DNA of 64,000 nt from Xenopus tropicalis (GCF_000004195.4 NC_030678.2:64351378-64415377), one strand, 5' to 3'; shown: positions 45,562 through 57,172, counted from the first letter of the stretch. The notes: generated by a model from the sequence alone, not told the origin. Program-made: numbers and translations.

Positions 45562-46640
45562 AGAAAGACATGGGTACCCATTTTAGATTCGGGGGAATGT
45601 GTACTTTCCAAAAATATATGACTTTCTGGGGTGAGCGTACTTTTCACTAGCTTTATCCCACATATAATGATGTAAATGTGTTGATTTTGCAGGAGCTGAA
45701 ATGACAGAAATGATAGATCATATGGGGGTATGTTCCCATGGGGGCCCCTACATGCCACATACTTAGCTAAACCTATACATATTGGGAATCAAACTGTTCA
45801 GTGGACCCCTGGCGTTCATATTTAGGGTGTTTTATTTGGTTACTTTATGACCTGTAGGAGAAAAGATACTATAGACTGGAAGCTTTGAAGCAATTTTTAA
45901 AAACCAATAACTTTAGGAAAGCATTGTGACTTGATAGTTTGGAGTAGACAGACAGTTGTGCCTATTCTGTATTCCCCAGAATCTGTTCTTTCCAAAAATG
46001 TACAATTTTCTGGGATAAACCTTCTGTTAGTGGAATTTTTGTCCTTGAAATCTAAAGTATGCAGCTTTCTGGAGCAGTGCTTTGGAAATTTGGTAGTGTA
46101 CTGCTGGGAGTTTTTGACCTATACAAGTGACAAATCTCCATAAAACTATATATATTTGGTATTGGCACGTTCAGGAGACATGGGACTTTCCAAATCAGTT
46201 GTATATTCGTGCATAAAATAATTTTTGTTTCTAGTATGTGTGTTTATATTATGGAAAATTTGATTTTTTTTGCATTTTTAGACATTTAGAAGCCTATATC
46301 TTGTTACAGAATTGGAATTACACAAAAATTCTACCATATTTTGAAAGCTTAGGTTTTTGTGAAAAAAACAATATATTGTTTTCCTGGGTAAACTAAAAGT
46401 CCCCCCGAGGAAAGGCCCCTAAAGTGAAACAGTGCAAAATGTTCAAAGACTGTCTGGCAATACAAGTTCCGCTTTGACCAAAACAGCTGGCAGTAAAAGG
46501 GTTAAAAGCTTTGAGGTGATTTTCGGGAAAACACATCAAAATCGGCAATTTTAGGAAAACTTTGCGGCTTGGTACTTTGAAGTAGAAAGACAGGAGTACT
46601 CATTTTAGATTCGGGGTAAAACTTGTATGCATAATCATAT
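45562..46640 (+). repeat. ancient dispersed repeat, right part
   Basis: Continuation of the repeat at 43757-44571, with at least two further partial units ('gactttctggggtgagcg' near 45630, 'tttggagtagacagacag' near 45940, 'actttgaagtagaaagac' near 46575). Confidence 0.65.
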
Positions 46641-46848
46641 TCAAAGGGTTCCTACATAAATGGCAGCCAGCACAGCGTTACCTGTGAACATCTCAAGATC
46701 TCAAAGAATTTCAGTGAACAATAACAAATAAAACTATAGAACAGAAGATTTTATTTATTTTAACATATATAATGCAGTACAAATGATGTGGTGTGGGAGA
46801 TATGCCCAACTTATATACATGGTAGGAAAATGTAGGTTTTACATGTCC
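46641..46848. other. spacer, nothing recognised
   Basis: AT-rich sequence; no feature supported. Confidence 0.4.
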
Positions 46849-47112
46849 TTAAAAAGTGAACCAATATGAGAGATATACTGGTCTGTCAATTGGTGGCCTT
46901 GTTTCTTTGGGCACCTTTAGTAAGCTGTAGAATGTTGTTATAACCAGACATCTGGGTATAAAAAAGCCTCTTTCCAAAGTACCAATTATAACTTTATCCA
47001 GAGCTGCATGTATTAATATTATCAGTTCCTTAAGAAATATTTTTGTAGGATCATTACTCAAGATAGCATATGCTTCAGCATCTTCTAACTGTCTCAATGC
47101 TTCTTTTCTAAA
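46849..47112 (-). pseudogene. orphan PLE reverse-transcriptase fragment
   Basis: Minus-strand translation RKEALRQLEDAEAYAILSND, then FYSLLKVPKETRPPIDRP, corresponds to the region before the first RT motifs of Penelope-like elements (ALRQL..., NDPT..., FY.LPKVHK...). It is preceded and followed by stops. It covers a domain that the PLE at 35.5-41.1 kb lacks, but there is no evidence that they are parts of one element. Confidence 0.65.
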
Positions 47113-48004
47113 GGTCTCACATATTTATGTTTTTGAGGTCTGCTGCCATTTACAGGAAAAAGGGAGAGGAAGAAGTGTACAGCAGGACAGACAGTGCCTC
47201 TAAGTCAGACTATTACACAGAAATTTAAAAATAAATATTACTTACAAGCATGCTAAAGTTATATGGTGTATATAGAAAAAATAACAAACATTTAGCTGAG
47301 GATCTTTATTCTCATAGAAAGGAGAACCCAACAAGAGGCCACCAATTTAAAGCACATTCCATTAATGCCTTTGACAAGGGTTTGAATGACTTCTTGGGCA
47401 AGAATAATAGCCTAAACTACAATAATCTCAAAATGTAAAGTTAGTTTGGTGTGTGTGTGTATATCATACGTGTGTCTATGTACGTACCTGAAATAGCACC
47501 TTAGAGTGTATTAACAACAGAGTGGTTTCTGAGTGGGGGGGCAGGGGCAGCTTCTACAAAATTATTCTAAAATTTTGTAAAATTTTAACTCAGCGTTATG
47601 AGCCCAGATCTCTAGTCTCAACGGATCAGTGCTAAACAATTGTTTAAGGAGTAATATGGAAAATATTTGGAATTCCATCAATCACCTATCTGCTATTACA
47701 TCTGATTTGCATTTTATTTTTTTATTGTGCCAAGAGCTGGGGGGTCTGGAACCTTAACTAACTGCAGGAGTTAAGCAAAACACATATAGGGAAGAGATTC
47801 TGGGTAAATTAGCTGCTTGTGTACCAAGCGCCCCTGTAATGGTTTGGGCCTCAAGAATTTTACCTGCATGAGACTTTAAAGACCAGTTCAGTGTAAAAAT
47901 GAAACTGGGTAAAATGGATACACTTCACAAAATAAAAAATTTTTCAAATATAGTTAGGAAAAAATGTAATCTGTAAAGGCTGGAGTGAGCAGATGTCTAA
48001 CATA
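47113..48004. other. CR1 scrap and unassigned intergenic sequence
   Basis: At about 47245-47500 (plus strand) is a CR1 3' end fragment: SINAFDKGLNDFLGKNN, followed by a tail resembling 2700-2800. A TTAA MITE-like start ('tttaaagaccagttcagtg') lies at 47876. The rest is unassigned. Confidence 0.55.
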
Positions 48005-48625
48005 ATAGTTAGAACTGGTCCAAGGAGCAGCCCCTTTAAGCATCTGTGAATATTTGAGCCTGGATTTTATTTCCAGCGCAAAGAGCAGTGCTGACAGTGG
48101 GCATCTCTGCCTTGTACCTCTAGTTATAGGAAAGGTGGAGGCTATTGTGTGGTTAGTACTAACTCTAGTTAGTATAGTTCCCAGACCCAGCTGGTAAAAT
48201 AATTCCCACTCTCTGAACTGTGTCTCAAAGGCATGCCCATTCCATTGAATTAAAGGCCTTTTTGTTATCTAGTTTTGCCACTATTTTTGCCCCAGTTTGT
48301 TGTGGGTAATGGAAAGGTTGGTATATAACCTTCTTTTATTTGTATCTGTTGATCTACCATTCATAAAGCCAGTTTAATCAGAAAAAAATATTTCTAAGAT
48401 ACAGTTATTTAAATGGGTGGACCTTGGCCAGAGTCTTCATGTCAGTGTTAACGAAGAAGATGGGCCTATAAGATAAAAAAATTCCAAGGGGTCCTTATCC
48501 AGTTTGGGGATCAGGACTATTACTGTCTCTCTCTAATGGATTTTGGTAGGCGCTGACCCTCCAGCGCTCCATTATACTGTTTAATCAAGGTGCAAGTTGT
48601 TTTGTAATATTACAAAATACAAAAT
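48005..48625 (-). mobile_element. L1/Tx1 RT fragment, minus strand
   Basis: Minus-strand translation yields GFMNGRSTD, then RGTRQRCPLSALLFALEI (RT motif B region), with frameshifts between. It is a degraded internal fragment, unrelated in age to the young L1 at 44572. Confidence 0.7.
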
Positions 48626-48627
48626 TA

Positions 48628-48857
48628 CAGGTATGGGATCCCTTATCCGGAAACCCATTATCCAGAAAGTTCCAAATTACAGGGAGGCGATCTCCCATAG
48701 ACTCCATTATAAGCAAATAATTCTAATTTTTACAAATGATTTCATTTTGCTATAATCTTTTAGTAGACTTAAGGTATGGCTATCTAAATTACAGAAAGAT
48801 CCCTTATCCGGAAAACCCCAGGTCCCCAGCATTGTGGATAATGGGTCCCATACCTGT
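48628..48857. mobile_element. frog TIR MITE ('cttatccgg' family), 230 bp
   Basis: The ends ACAGGTATGGGATCCC and GGGTCCCATACCTGT are inverted repeats. Same family as 54417-54750, 53888-54144, 19723-20195 and 20485-20760. Confidence 0.75.
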
Positions 48858-49309
48858 ATCAGCAAATGATCAGCATTGTCTATTTCTGTAGCCATAACAA
48901 GTAGCTGCTACTAGTAGCTCTGTGTGTCTTCACCCTAAGAAGCCCTTAGTGAGATGTTATTTATCTGAAATCCTAACAGGCTGTAGCTGGGGATAGCAGG
49001 GAATTTGTTTATACAGAAGTTTCTCATTTGCTAAATTCTTTTGATTGTGCTTGGAATGAGATGGAAGCATCATTTTGGCACTTTAAAGACCTCTGGTAAG
49101 TTCTCAATGAGTAGTTTTGAGAACCAATACATATGCTTTTATTGAAAAGATGGAAAAATTCAGATTTGTGCAATTAAACTAGTAAAAAGAATGGGACTAT
49201 TACATTATGAAAAAAAATCATTGAAAGATTTCTTCTTTTAGAAGCAGAGGTGCTTGTAAAGCAGCATAATAAACTAGAAAGGGAAGTTTGAAAACAAACT
49301 TCATGTTGG

Positions 49310-51600
49310 TTTGAAAAACGTGAAGTCACTGAATGAAATCTGATTGGCTGTTGTTGGCTCCACACAGTTTTTCTAACCTTGGACCACAGTTATATAGTAA
49401 AAGCCCTGTGCAAAGTTTGGGAACTCTGGTTTTAATAGTGTCCTAATGGCAGCAATTTAAATTTCCACACTGAAAGTCAATGAGTGACATCTGATTGGCG
49501 GTTGGTGGCTCCCCCTACTTTTTACTAACATGGAACTGTAGTTACCCAGTTCACACCTCAGGCTCAGGCTGTAATCACCCACATTGTTCACCTCTTCATA
49601 ACTCAGACAGAAGGTAGGAACAGTGCCAAGCCATTGTATGTACTGCCTGTGTCTACACACAGGCAGCTAAGGTCCAACTTCTGTGGTGCCGGGTCGGAAT
49701 TTCTCTAGCATACATAGTGGAGGGCCGCTAATGGAAGCCATTTTGACCACTTCCCTTTTGAAACCACACCCATGTTATCACAAAAGCTTTTAAGACCATG
49801 CCCACCTTAATGGTGGTAGTGCAGAAAAAACCCAAATGTTTGGTGCTCACTAGAGGATATCAACCATCATTCATATGTGAAACAATTATATTATGTCATA
49901 TTAAGACACACAGGCAGCATAGGGCAGACAGAGTATGGCACACACAGGCAGCATAAGTCAGGCAGAGTATGGCAGAAACAGGCAGCATAGGGCAGGCAGA
50001 GTACTGCTTGTGTGTGCCATACTCTGCCTGCCCTATGCTGCCTGTGTGTGCCATACTCTGCAAGCCCTATGCTGCCTGTGGCAGGGTTTGTTCTGAGAGT
50101 TTATTAGCAGTTGGAAATAGCCATTAAATGGCCCCTAAGGTGTGCATTTATGTGCTGGAGGAGGAGCCATATGGATTTAAGGGTGTGTCTTGACATATGA
50201 CATAATATAATTCACATATGAATGATCATTGATACCCCCGTAGTAAGCACCAAACATTTGGGGTTTTTTTGTGCTACCACCATTAATGTGGGCATGGTCT
50301 TAAAAGCTTTTGTGATAACACAGGTGTGGATTGAAATGGGTTTGGTTTAAAAAAAGGGGAGTGGTCATAATGGCTTCCATTAGCGACCCTCCACTGTGTA
50401 TGCTAGAGAAATTCCGGCCCTCGGCACCACAGAAGTTTGACAGCACTGGCCTAAACCAATAAAAGTCAATAGGTGAATTGTGATTGGTGGGTGTGCCCCC
50501 TTTATCTAACCTTGAGTTGAAGTCCCCCAGTGACAAACTGCAAAGTTTGGGCACCCTGGCATAAATAGTGTATGATAGTTTTTTAAATTTAAACCAATGA
50601 AATTCAATGGATAAAATCTGATTGGCTGTTAGTGGCCCAACTCTATTCCTATTTTTGAACTGCAGTCCCCCAGTGACCAACTCTGCAAAGGTTGGGGACC
50701 CTGGCATAAACAGTATAAGAATGGCAGCATTTTAAGTGTAAACCAATGAAAGTCTATAGGTGAAATCAGATTGGCTGTTGTTGGCCCCTCCCACTTTTCT
50801 AAACTAGGGACGCAGTGTTAATACTGGTGTTAATACTATGAGAATGGCAGCAGGTTGAATTTCCCTATTGAAAGTCAACAGGTAAAATCTGATTGGCTGT
50901 TGATGGCTCTGCCCATTTTTCTAACTTTGAACTGCAGTTACCTGGTGACGAACAATGCAAAATTTGGGGACCTTAGTATTAATATTTAAAGAATGGCAGC
51001 AGTTTAAATTGAAACCAATGAAAGTCTATGGGTGAAATCTGATTGGCTGATGGTGGCTCCGCCCAATTTTTCTAACCATGAATCACAGTTACCTGGTGCC
51101 TAACTTTACAAAGTTTGGGGACCCCAGCGTGATTACTGTGAGAATAGCAGCAGGTTGAACTTCCTCCACTGAAACTCGATGGGCAAAATCTGATTGGCTG
51201 TTTGTAGCGCCACTCACTTTTGGGCATCCAATAAATACCATATTTTCATTCAGGCTGTCCCCATGACTATGTGAGTTAAGTTTGGTGAGTGTAGCTTCAA
51301 AGCTGTAAGATTGGCAGCTGTTTAAATTTCTCCAATAAAGTCAGTTGATGAAATTTGATTGGCTGTTGTTGGCTCCTCCCACTTTTGGTCATCTAACAAA
51401 TGTTGCTGTTTCATTCGGGGTGACCCCATGATTATGTTATACAAGTTTGGAGAAAGTGTATCTTCAAAGCGGTTACAGTGGCAGCAGTTTGAAAAATTGG
51501 GGTGTTTGGAGCGGCGGGATCACTTAGAAATGCACAAGCAACCTGCTCCACTATAGGACAAAGAAGTGTGGAGAGTCTGGGCACTAAGATTAAGAAGAAA
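49310..51600. repeat. tandem array, ~150-bp unit, split by a hAT-like element
   Basis: A core 'aaatctgattggctgttg' followed by 'ggctcc(g/t)ccc' recurs at about 49339, 49492, 50480, 50618, 50768, 50889, 51039, 51189 and 51355. Spacing is mostly 150-153 bp with one 121-bp and one 166-bp interval. Each unit also has 'ggcagcagtttaaat' and 'caaagtttggggacc'. The right end carries a 'tatgttgggtttttctaacc' hairpin that also occurs at 43781. The array is interrupted at 49666-50451. Confidence 0.8.
49666..50451. mobile_element. hAT-like fold-back element with internal tandem repeats
   Basis: Arms of about 230 bp are inverted copies ('aacttctgtggtgccg' outermost, then 'ggaatttctctagcatac', then 'agcttttaagaccatgcc'). 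The centre (about 49910-50090) is 33-34-bp tandem units ('gcagcatagggcaggcagag') that reverse orientation midway. The termini resemble hAT ends (mirrored 'ccagtgctgtcaaac' on the right). Inserted in the 150-bp array. Confidence 0.7.
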
Positions 51601-53172
51601 AATAAGAATCGGAAGAATAAGCTGAAGTCGAAGAACAGTATGTTGGGTTTTTCTAACCAACAATAATAATAAAGGAATAAGAAATCATTATAGAAAAATA
51701 GCAGAGGGATAGTTATTTATGTACACACATACAATATATATTTACAGAGAAGCCCGCAGTCTGCAAAAGTTGTTTTTTTTTGCCAAATGTGACTTATGTG
51801 GCACATTGAGATGGGTTGAACTTGATAGACACTTGACTTTTTTCTGTCCAAATTATTTTATTTATTGCAGATCTTGATACCAAAATATACACTTCAACAA
51901 AGTTATACAGCCTACAAGCTAAACAGACATCTTTAATCTAGACAATGAAAATCATAAAGTAAAGCAGCATTTCACTTAGTGTACTTAGTAATGCATAATA
52001 AACTAAACTACTAAATCTGGACCTAAAATGTTTAATTATCAAGGTTTAATTTCAGGTTCATGGTTTTTTTCCAGAATGGAAAGAAGGATGAAATAAAGGC
52101 AATTTGAAAGTAAAATTGAAATAATTAACCAATTTTGCTCAATTTTAATAGTGCTTGTTCTGTCACATCAGTTTCAGAATTAATTTATTAAGTATATTCA
52201 TGTTTATTTGCAGTGTCAGATTAAGAGAGATTTCCACAACAGTCACTGTTCCAAAAGAGCATAGCGTTCATGCATTCATCTAGTGTAAATGTCATTATTA
52301 TCAAATCGTAGTTAAAGTGTGGATAAAAACAGAGGTACCTTATGAAAACCTCATATAACTGGAACATATAGACATGCAGATGCCCTTATTGGAACTGCAT
52401 CTAGGACACCAGTGCTGTGGCTAGCCACTGTATCACAATATACTGGTTTGTTCTGCCTCCACCAGATCCCTTATCTCTTACACCATATAGCTACATTAAA
52501 AAAAGTCTCTTGACTAAAGTATAACATGTATTCATGAGCTTTTCAGAAATGCTTTTAATGTGGTTTAACTTCCCTGCCTCTACATATGCTGATCAAAAAA
52601 GCCCACCAATAAGCCCGGTAACGGCAAAAATGGTCTTATCAGCAGTTGAGTTGGCTTTGCTCTAGCTTATAGGACAATTTATGAAAATAAAAAATTTTAG
52701 GAGCAACACTGAATTTTCTATCAAGCATTCATTCTGAAAATGTCAGATACAGGATTATGGCACGCGGCTCTTCTACATAAATTGTAAGCATGGTGGCATT
52801 TTAAGCACTGTTGCAAATAGCAAAAAGCTATTGCCATGAGTGTTTTTAATTCTGAGCGGAATGTATGTCATACAATAATATAGGATGTGTTGTTTTGCCA
52901 GAGCAGAAGACAACTACTAAAAAATACCCTCAAGTGTGCAAAAGAAAGTAGAAGTAAAAAATAAAGTAACATGTTACATAATAATACCAATTGTCCTAAC
53001 TTTCAAGTAAATAAATATTATTATATTATCATTATCTGTCGAATTGTAAGATGAGCTTAATAGGCAAAAGGCATAGCAGGGCTAATTAGCATAGCCACCT
53101 GCCAGAGATACAATATACCCACATATGGCCATTTCTTTATATGCCTCTCTTCTTTTGTTTTTCTGCAGCCAT
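51601..53172. other. 3' flank/3' UTR of dennd2d, unassigned
   Basis: Immediately downstream (minus strand) of the dennd2d stop codon. Minus-strand AATAAA signals occur at 53171-53176, overlapping the stop codon, and at 51846 and 51850; TTAATAAAT-type context occurs at about 52180. The 3' UTR end cannot be fixed. A CR1-like tail ('gggttgaacttgatagac') lies at about 51812-51835. Confidence 0.45.
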
Positions 53173-53231
53173 TTATTTTCTTTCAGGTTTCCTCTGCTCA
53201 TTAAATTCCTTCACTTTCTGTTGAAAATAAA
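53173..53231 (-). CDS. dennd2d: dennd2d terminal coding exon
   Basis: A strong pyrimidine tract and CATAG acceptor precede TTTATTTTCAACAG. Joined to the single G left by the exon at 57268, this reads V-YFQQKVKEFNEQRKPERK-stop (TAA at 53175-53173). A basic, helical C-terminal tail beginning YFQQK is what I recall for DENND2D. The phase match and splice site are seen directly; the gene identity rests mainly on the exon before. Confidence 0.75.
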
Positions 53232-53887
53232 CTATGTGGCAAAAAGAAAAAAAAGAATTAATTGCACATGTACAGTATTATAATAGATATAAAAGATGCT
53301 ACAAGGAATAGGCTGATTCCTGACCGCAGCCATAGGGTGAGCTGTGCATGACTGAACCTACAGCACTAATATCACACATTATAAAGCCTCTTACTTTTTC
53401 AGTTACCACTTCCCAGAGGCACAACTTCCCCACTTCCCGGTCAAGCTCTGCTTGTGCAGATTCTTTCAGTTTCATTTGTGAATATGCACTGCGCACTTTT
53501 ACCAGCCCAGAGCTTCCAAACCATGAACATGATTACTTACATAGGAGGAAAAAGCTTCTGTACCTCAAGTCACACAGTATTTGACAAAGTATTTGGACAT
53601 CTGCTTATCCATCATTTCTATGTGTGGCATTAATGTGATGTTTGTCATCCCTTTGCTGCTATAACAGCCTCTACTCTTATAAAGGCTGTCCTTTTTTGGA
53701 GCATTGTTCTTGGTGTGCACTCTCTAAAGAGTTATCTGCATCATGGCACTGGAATCTCACTGTTTGATCTAAAGCTTTATTTAATGCTGTGTCAGCCTCT
53801 ACCGCTTCAGCTCTGAACGGTTAGTGGGTGATTGTCGACCAATGGTCGCACAAAAGATCGGAAATCGCCACGTGTGGCCACCTTTAT

Positions 53888-54144
53888 AGGGGTCATCTCC
53901 CATAGACTCCACTTTAATTAAATAATTCACATTTTTTAAAAATTGTTTCTTTTTTTCTCTGTAATAATAAAACAGTACCTTGTACTGTATCCCAACTAAG
54001 ATATAATTAATGCTTACTGGAGCCAAAATAATCCTACTGGGTTTAATTACTGTTTCAATAATTTTTTCGCAGACCTAAGATCCAAATTATGAAAAGACCC
54101 CTTATCCAAGTCCTGAGCATTCTGGATAATGGGTCCCATACCGG
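53888..54144. mobile_element. 'cttatccgg' family MITE, diverged copy
   Basis: Shares 'tctcccatagactcca' and 'attctggataatgggtccc' with 48628-48857. The left end is missing. Confidence 0.6.
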
Positions 54145-54416
54145 TATACCCTACTCTAAATATTTGCTCATCAAATTAAGAAGATAAGTATTTTGGAGCA
54201 CCCTCTTTTTTAAACCTACAAAGCACGCCATAATAGTAAAACTAAATTTGGCAATCATTAACACTACCTCAAGTACTCTCAAGCTAAAGTGGACTAAAGT
54301 GCATTCTATATGCCTTTAAAACAATTATCAACTGTATTGTGAATTCCAAAAGTTACAGATATGCTTTCCCTTCATCCCTTCTACTTCAGGTTAATCTCCC
54401 AACTTTCCAGCGTTGA

Positions 54417-54750
54417 GTACAGGTATAGGACCCATTATCCAGAATGCTCGGGACCAAGGGTATTCCGGATAAGGGGTCTTTCCATCATTTGGCTCTCCAT
54501 ACCTTAAGTCTACTAAAAATTCAATAAAACATTATTTAAACCCCATAGGATTGTTTTGCATCCAATAAGGATTATTTATATCTTAGTTGGGATCAATTAC
54601 AAGGTACTGTTTTATTAATACAGAGAAAAAGGAAATCAGTTTTAAAATTCTATATTATTTGATTAAAATGGAGTCTATGGGGGACGGGCTTTCCGTAATT
54701 CAGAGCTTTCTGGATTATAGGTTTCCGGATAAGGGATCCCATACCTGTAC
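54417..54750. mobile_element. 'cttatccgg' family MITE, full-length
   Basis: The ends GTACAGGTATAGGACCC and GGGATCCCATACCTGTAC are inverted repeats. Internal blocks 'ttggctctccataccttaag' and 'atggagtctatgggggacg' are shared with the other copies. Confidence 0.8.
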
Positions 54751-54977
54751 TAAAGGACAGATGTATACTTGTATAATACCAGAATAATGCTTTAAGACTA
54801 AAAAGACAGCTTCTCCTTGCTTATGCTTTGCTGGTTATTTTTTTGTTGTTTCATTCACTTTTTAATTTTACATGTAAACACCTGTAAAGGTCCACATGGT
54901 TCAGCACAAACAGCTTGTCAGTGGCTGACAGAGGATATGGTACTTCAAAGGGGGTGTAAAGCCAGAATCTAAACTCA

Positions 54978-54979
<2 letters not shown>

Positions 54980-55054
<75 letters not shown>
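54980..55054. repeat. (TA)n microsatellite, about 74 bp
   Basis: Uninterrupted TA dinucleotides. Predicted Tyr-Ile repeat peptides across it are artefacts. Confidence 0.95.
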
Positions 55055-55058
<4 letters not shown>

Positions 55059-55233
55059 AACCGGATTCCAAAAAAGTTGGGACACTAAACAAATTGTGAA
55101 TAAAAACTGAACGCAATGATGTGGAGGTGCCAACTTCTAATATTTTATTCAGAATAGAACATAAATCACGGAACAAAAGTTTAAACTGAGAAAATGTACC
55201 ATTTTAAGGGAAAAATATGTTGATTCAGAATTT
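55055..55233. mobile_element. DNA-transposon end fragment ('aaaaaagttgggacac')
   Basis: The phrases 'ccggattccaaaaaagttgg' and 'aatgatgtggaggtgcc' are a terminus widespread in fish and frog genomes. Only this end is present. Confidence 0.6.
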
Positions 55234-55574
55234 ACAGAGCTGTCAACCCTCCCCTCCCCATTTTTTCAGGAGTTACCCAATTTTGGCTTCTCTCTCCCGT
55301 TCTCCCATTGCCCAATAGCTTTTTCCAGATTTTACTGCATTCCCCCGATGTTTGCATCACATTCTAGCCGCGCATGCCGGTGATGTCATCAGAAGCAAGT
55401 TTGCATGTGTGGGTAGTGATTTTCTGGCTTTAACAGGGCACTTTTGCATGTTCATGATGTCACTTCCAGAAGTGTGAGGTGGTGCGTGACATCACTTCCG
55501 GGTATTGGTGCAACTTTTCAACAGCACGCCACAGAGTCCCCCGGTGACTAATCATTACAAGTTGACAGCTCTGT
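55234..55574. mobile_element. TIR element ('acagagctgtcaacc')
   Basis: The inverted ends ACAGAGCTGTCAACC and AGTTGACAGCTCTGT enclose a 341-bp element with internal 'gatgtcacttcc' repeats. Non-coding. Confidence 0.7.
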
Positions 55575-55663
55575 ATTGTGTTAGCCTAATCTCTTAGTAT
55601 TATATTCCCCATTCCTTTAAATTTATAGCGCCCCAGTAAATGATTTATATTGTGTTTTACCTC

Positions 55664-56105
55664 TTAAAGGAACAGTAACACCAAAAAATGAAAGTGTATA
55701 AAAATAATTAATATATTATATACTATTGCTCTGCACTGGTAAAAGTTGTGTGCTTTCTTCATAAACACTACTGCAATTTATATAAATACCCTGCTGTGTA
55801 GCCATGGGGGCATCCATTTAAATTGAAAAAAGGAGAAAAGGCACAGGTTACTAAGCAGATAACAGATAAGTAGCAGATTCCCATTGTATTCTACACAGTT
55901 TATCTGGTATCTTCTTATGTAACCTGTGCCTTTTCTCCTTTTTTCAATTTAAATGGCTGCCCCCATGGCTACAAAGCAGCTATTTCTATTAACTATAGTA
56001 GTCTTTCTGAAGCAAACACGCAACTTTTACCAGTGCAGAGCAACAGTAAATTATATTTTAATTATTTTAAAACATTTTTATTTTTTAGTGTTACTGTTCC
56101 TTTAA
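55664..56105. mobile_element. T2-like TTAA MITE, family C
   Basis: TTAAAGGAACAGTAACACC on the left, mirrored as GTGTTACTGTTCCTTTAA on the right, with TTAA at both borders. Internal inverted copies surround 'ggcacaggttac' and 'ccatgg'. Fragments of the same family are at 28000-28290 and 23030-23200. Confidence 0.88.
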
Positions 56106-56457
56106 AAATCCACAAGGTGAGCAGGTGATCCTCCAGCTGTTGCAGAACTACATGCACCCTGTTGCTTATTGTTGTTCTGTGACAGCTGGAGGGCTATCAA
56201 GCTAATAATGGGACACAATAGAACTTTAGCTTTAGAGAAAAGCTGCAGCTACTAACGGACATGAGCACAAACACTGTGACATAATTTATTCAGACAGAGA
56301 GAAACAAGACACAACTTAGGCTGGGAGCAGATGAGGGGGAGGGACTACTTGTCACTTAATGACATCACTAAGTTATGCTAATGAAAAAGAACAAAGCTTT
56401 CCTGAGTGAAAGTGAGCACTTAGCTGTGCTAAGATGAATTTTTGGAGTTTTGGAGTA

Positions 56458-56505
56458 ATTGGATACAAAGGGTATGCTAAAAACTGCATACCCTTTGTAT
56501 CCAAT
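56458..56505. repeat. perfect 20-bp stem hairpin
   Basis: Arms ATTGGATACAAAGGGTATGC and its exact reverse complement are separated by 8 bases (TAAAAACT). It is too short for the MITE families around it. Its function is unknown. Confidence 0.85.
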
Positions 56506-56540
56506 AAATAATCCATACATTTTTTAACATGAATAATGAT

Positions 56541-56704
56541 ATTAGTCTAAGTGAGGTATTTGTCCACTTTAAAATGCAAAAAGGAGAGTGATAGTTGTGA
56601 AGCTGTACCCCCTCTCAAAGCAGCTGTACAGACAGATACATTAGATGGTTTCAATAGAGGTTTGGATGCCTTTTTAGCAAGTGAGCACAATACAATACAA
56701 ACTC
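56541..56704 (+). mobile_element. CR1 3' end fragment
   Basis: Translation KAAVQTDTLDGFNRGLDAFL corresponds to the CR1 ORF2 terminus (SVNAFKRGLDxFL). It is cut by the MITE that begins at 56705. Confidence 0.65.
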
Positions 56705-57172
56705 TTAAAGGAAAAGCAAAGGCTAATAAAGAGTTAATCTCAAGCTGCAGGCATACCTTCAGTTCTCTCAATAGTGCCCTTAAGTCTTCCCATATTTATT
56801 GTGTTCAGATGATCAGAAACCTCATAAGAAAAAAAATGCTGAGCTCTGTAAAGAAAATTACCATAATGCCACGCTCCTGCACCAAGACCCATGTTCATGG
56901 GCAAGTGTGTAAGACTATGAGGAAGCTTCCTGCTGATTGGCTCAGATCACACATTCCTAAGGAGGGGGAGGGGGTTCTTGGCATTCTTGAGGTAGGGGGA
57001 AGCAGGAGAGAAGAGAGCTGGGCAGACTCTGGCACAGGAAAACAAAAAAACAAGAAATCCTTTTTCTTTTGACAGAGAACGCAGTGCAGCGTTTCTGTGA
57101 GTGCTTATGGCTGTATTTACATAGACCTTTCTGATAAAACTTACTTAGTTTTTACCTTTTCTTCTCCTTTAA
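56705..57172. mobile_element. T2-like TTAA MITE, family B
   Basis: TTAAAGGAAAAGCAAAGG on the left, CTTTTCTTCTCCTTTAA on the right, TTAA borders. Relative of 24539-25002, from which it differs mainly in the left half. Confidence 0.8.

Noticed and set aside
49310..51600. Regularly spaced repeats considered as a CRISPR-like array
   Set aside because: The genome is vertebrate, the units are about 150 bp and similar throughout, and there are no unique spacers or cas genes.
53299..53496. Minus-strand open frame with a donor-like end, considered as a gene's C-terminal exon
   Set aside because: Its start has no convincing acceptor or Met. The downstream exon it would join (53231-53173) fits dennd2d in a different phase, using a better acceptor. 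No domain recognised.
54851..55176. Tyr-Ile repeat proteins
   Set aside because: Translation of the (TA)n microsatellite.
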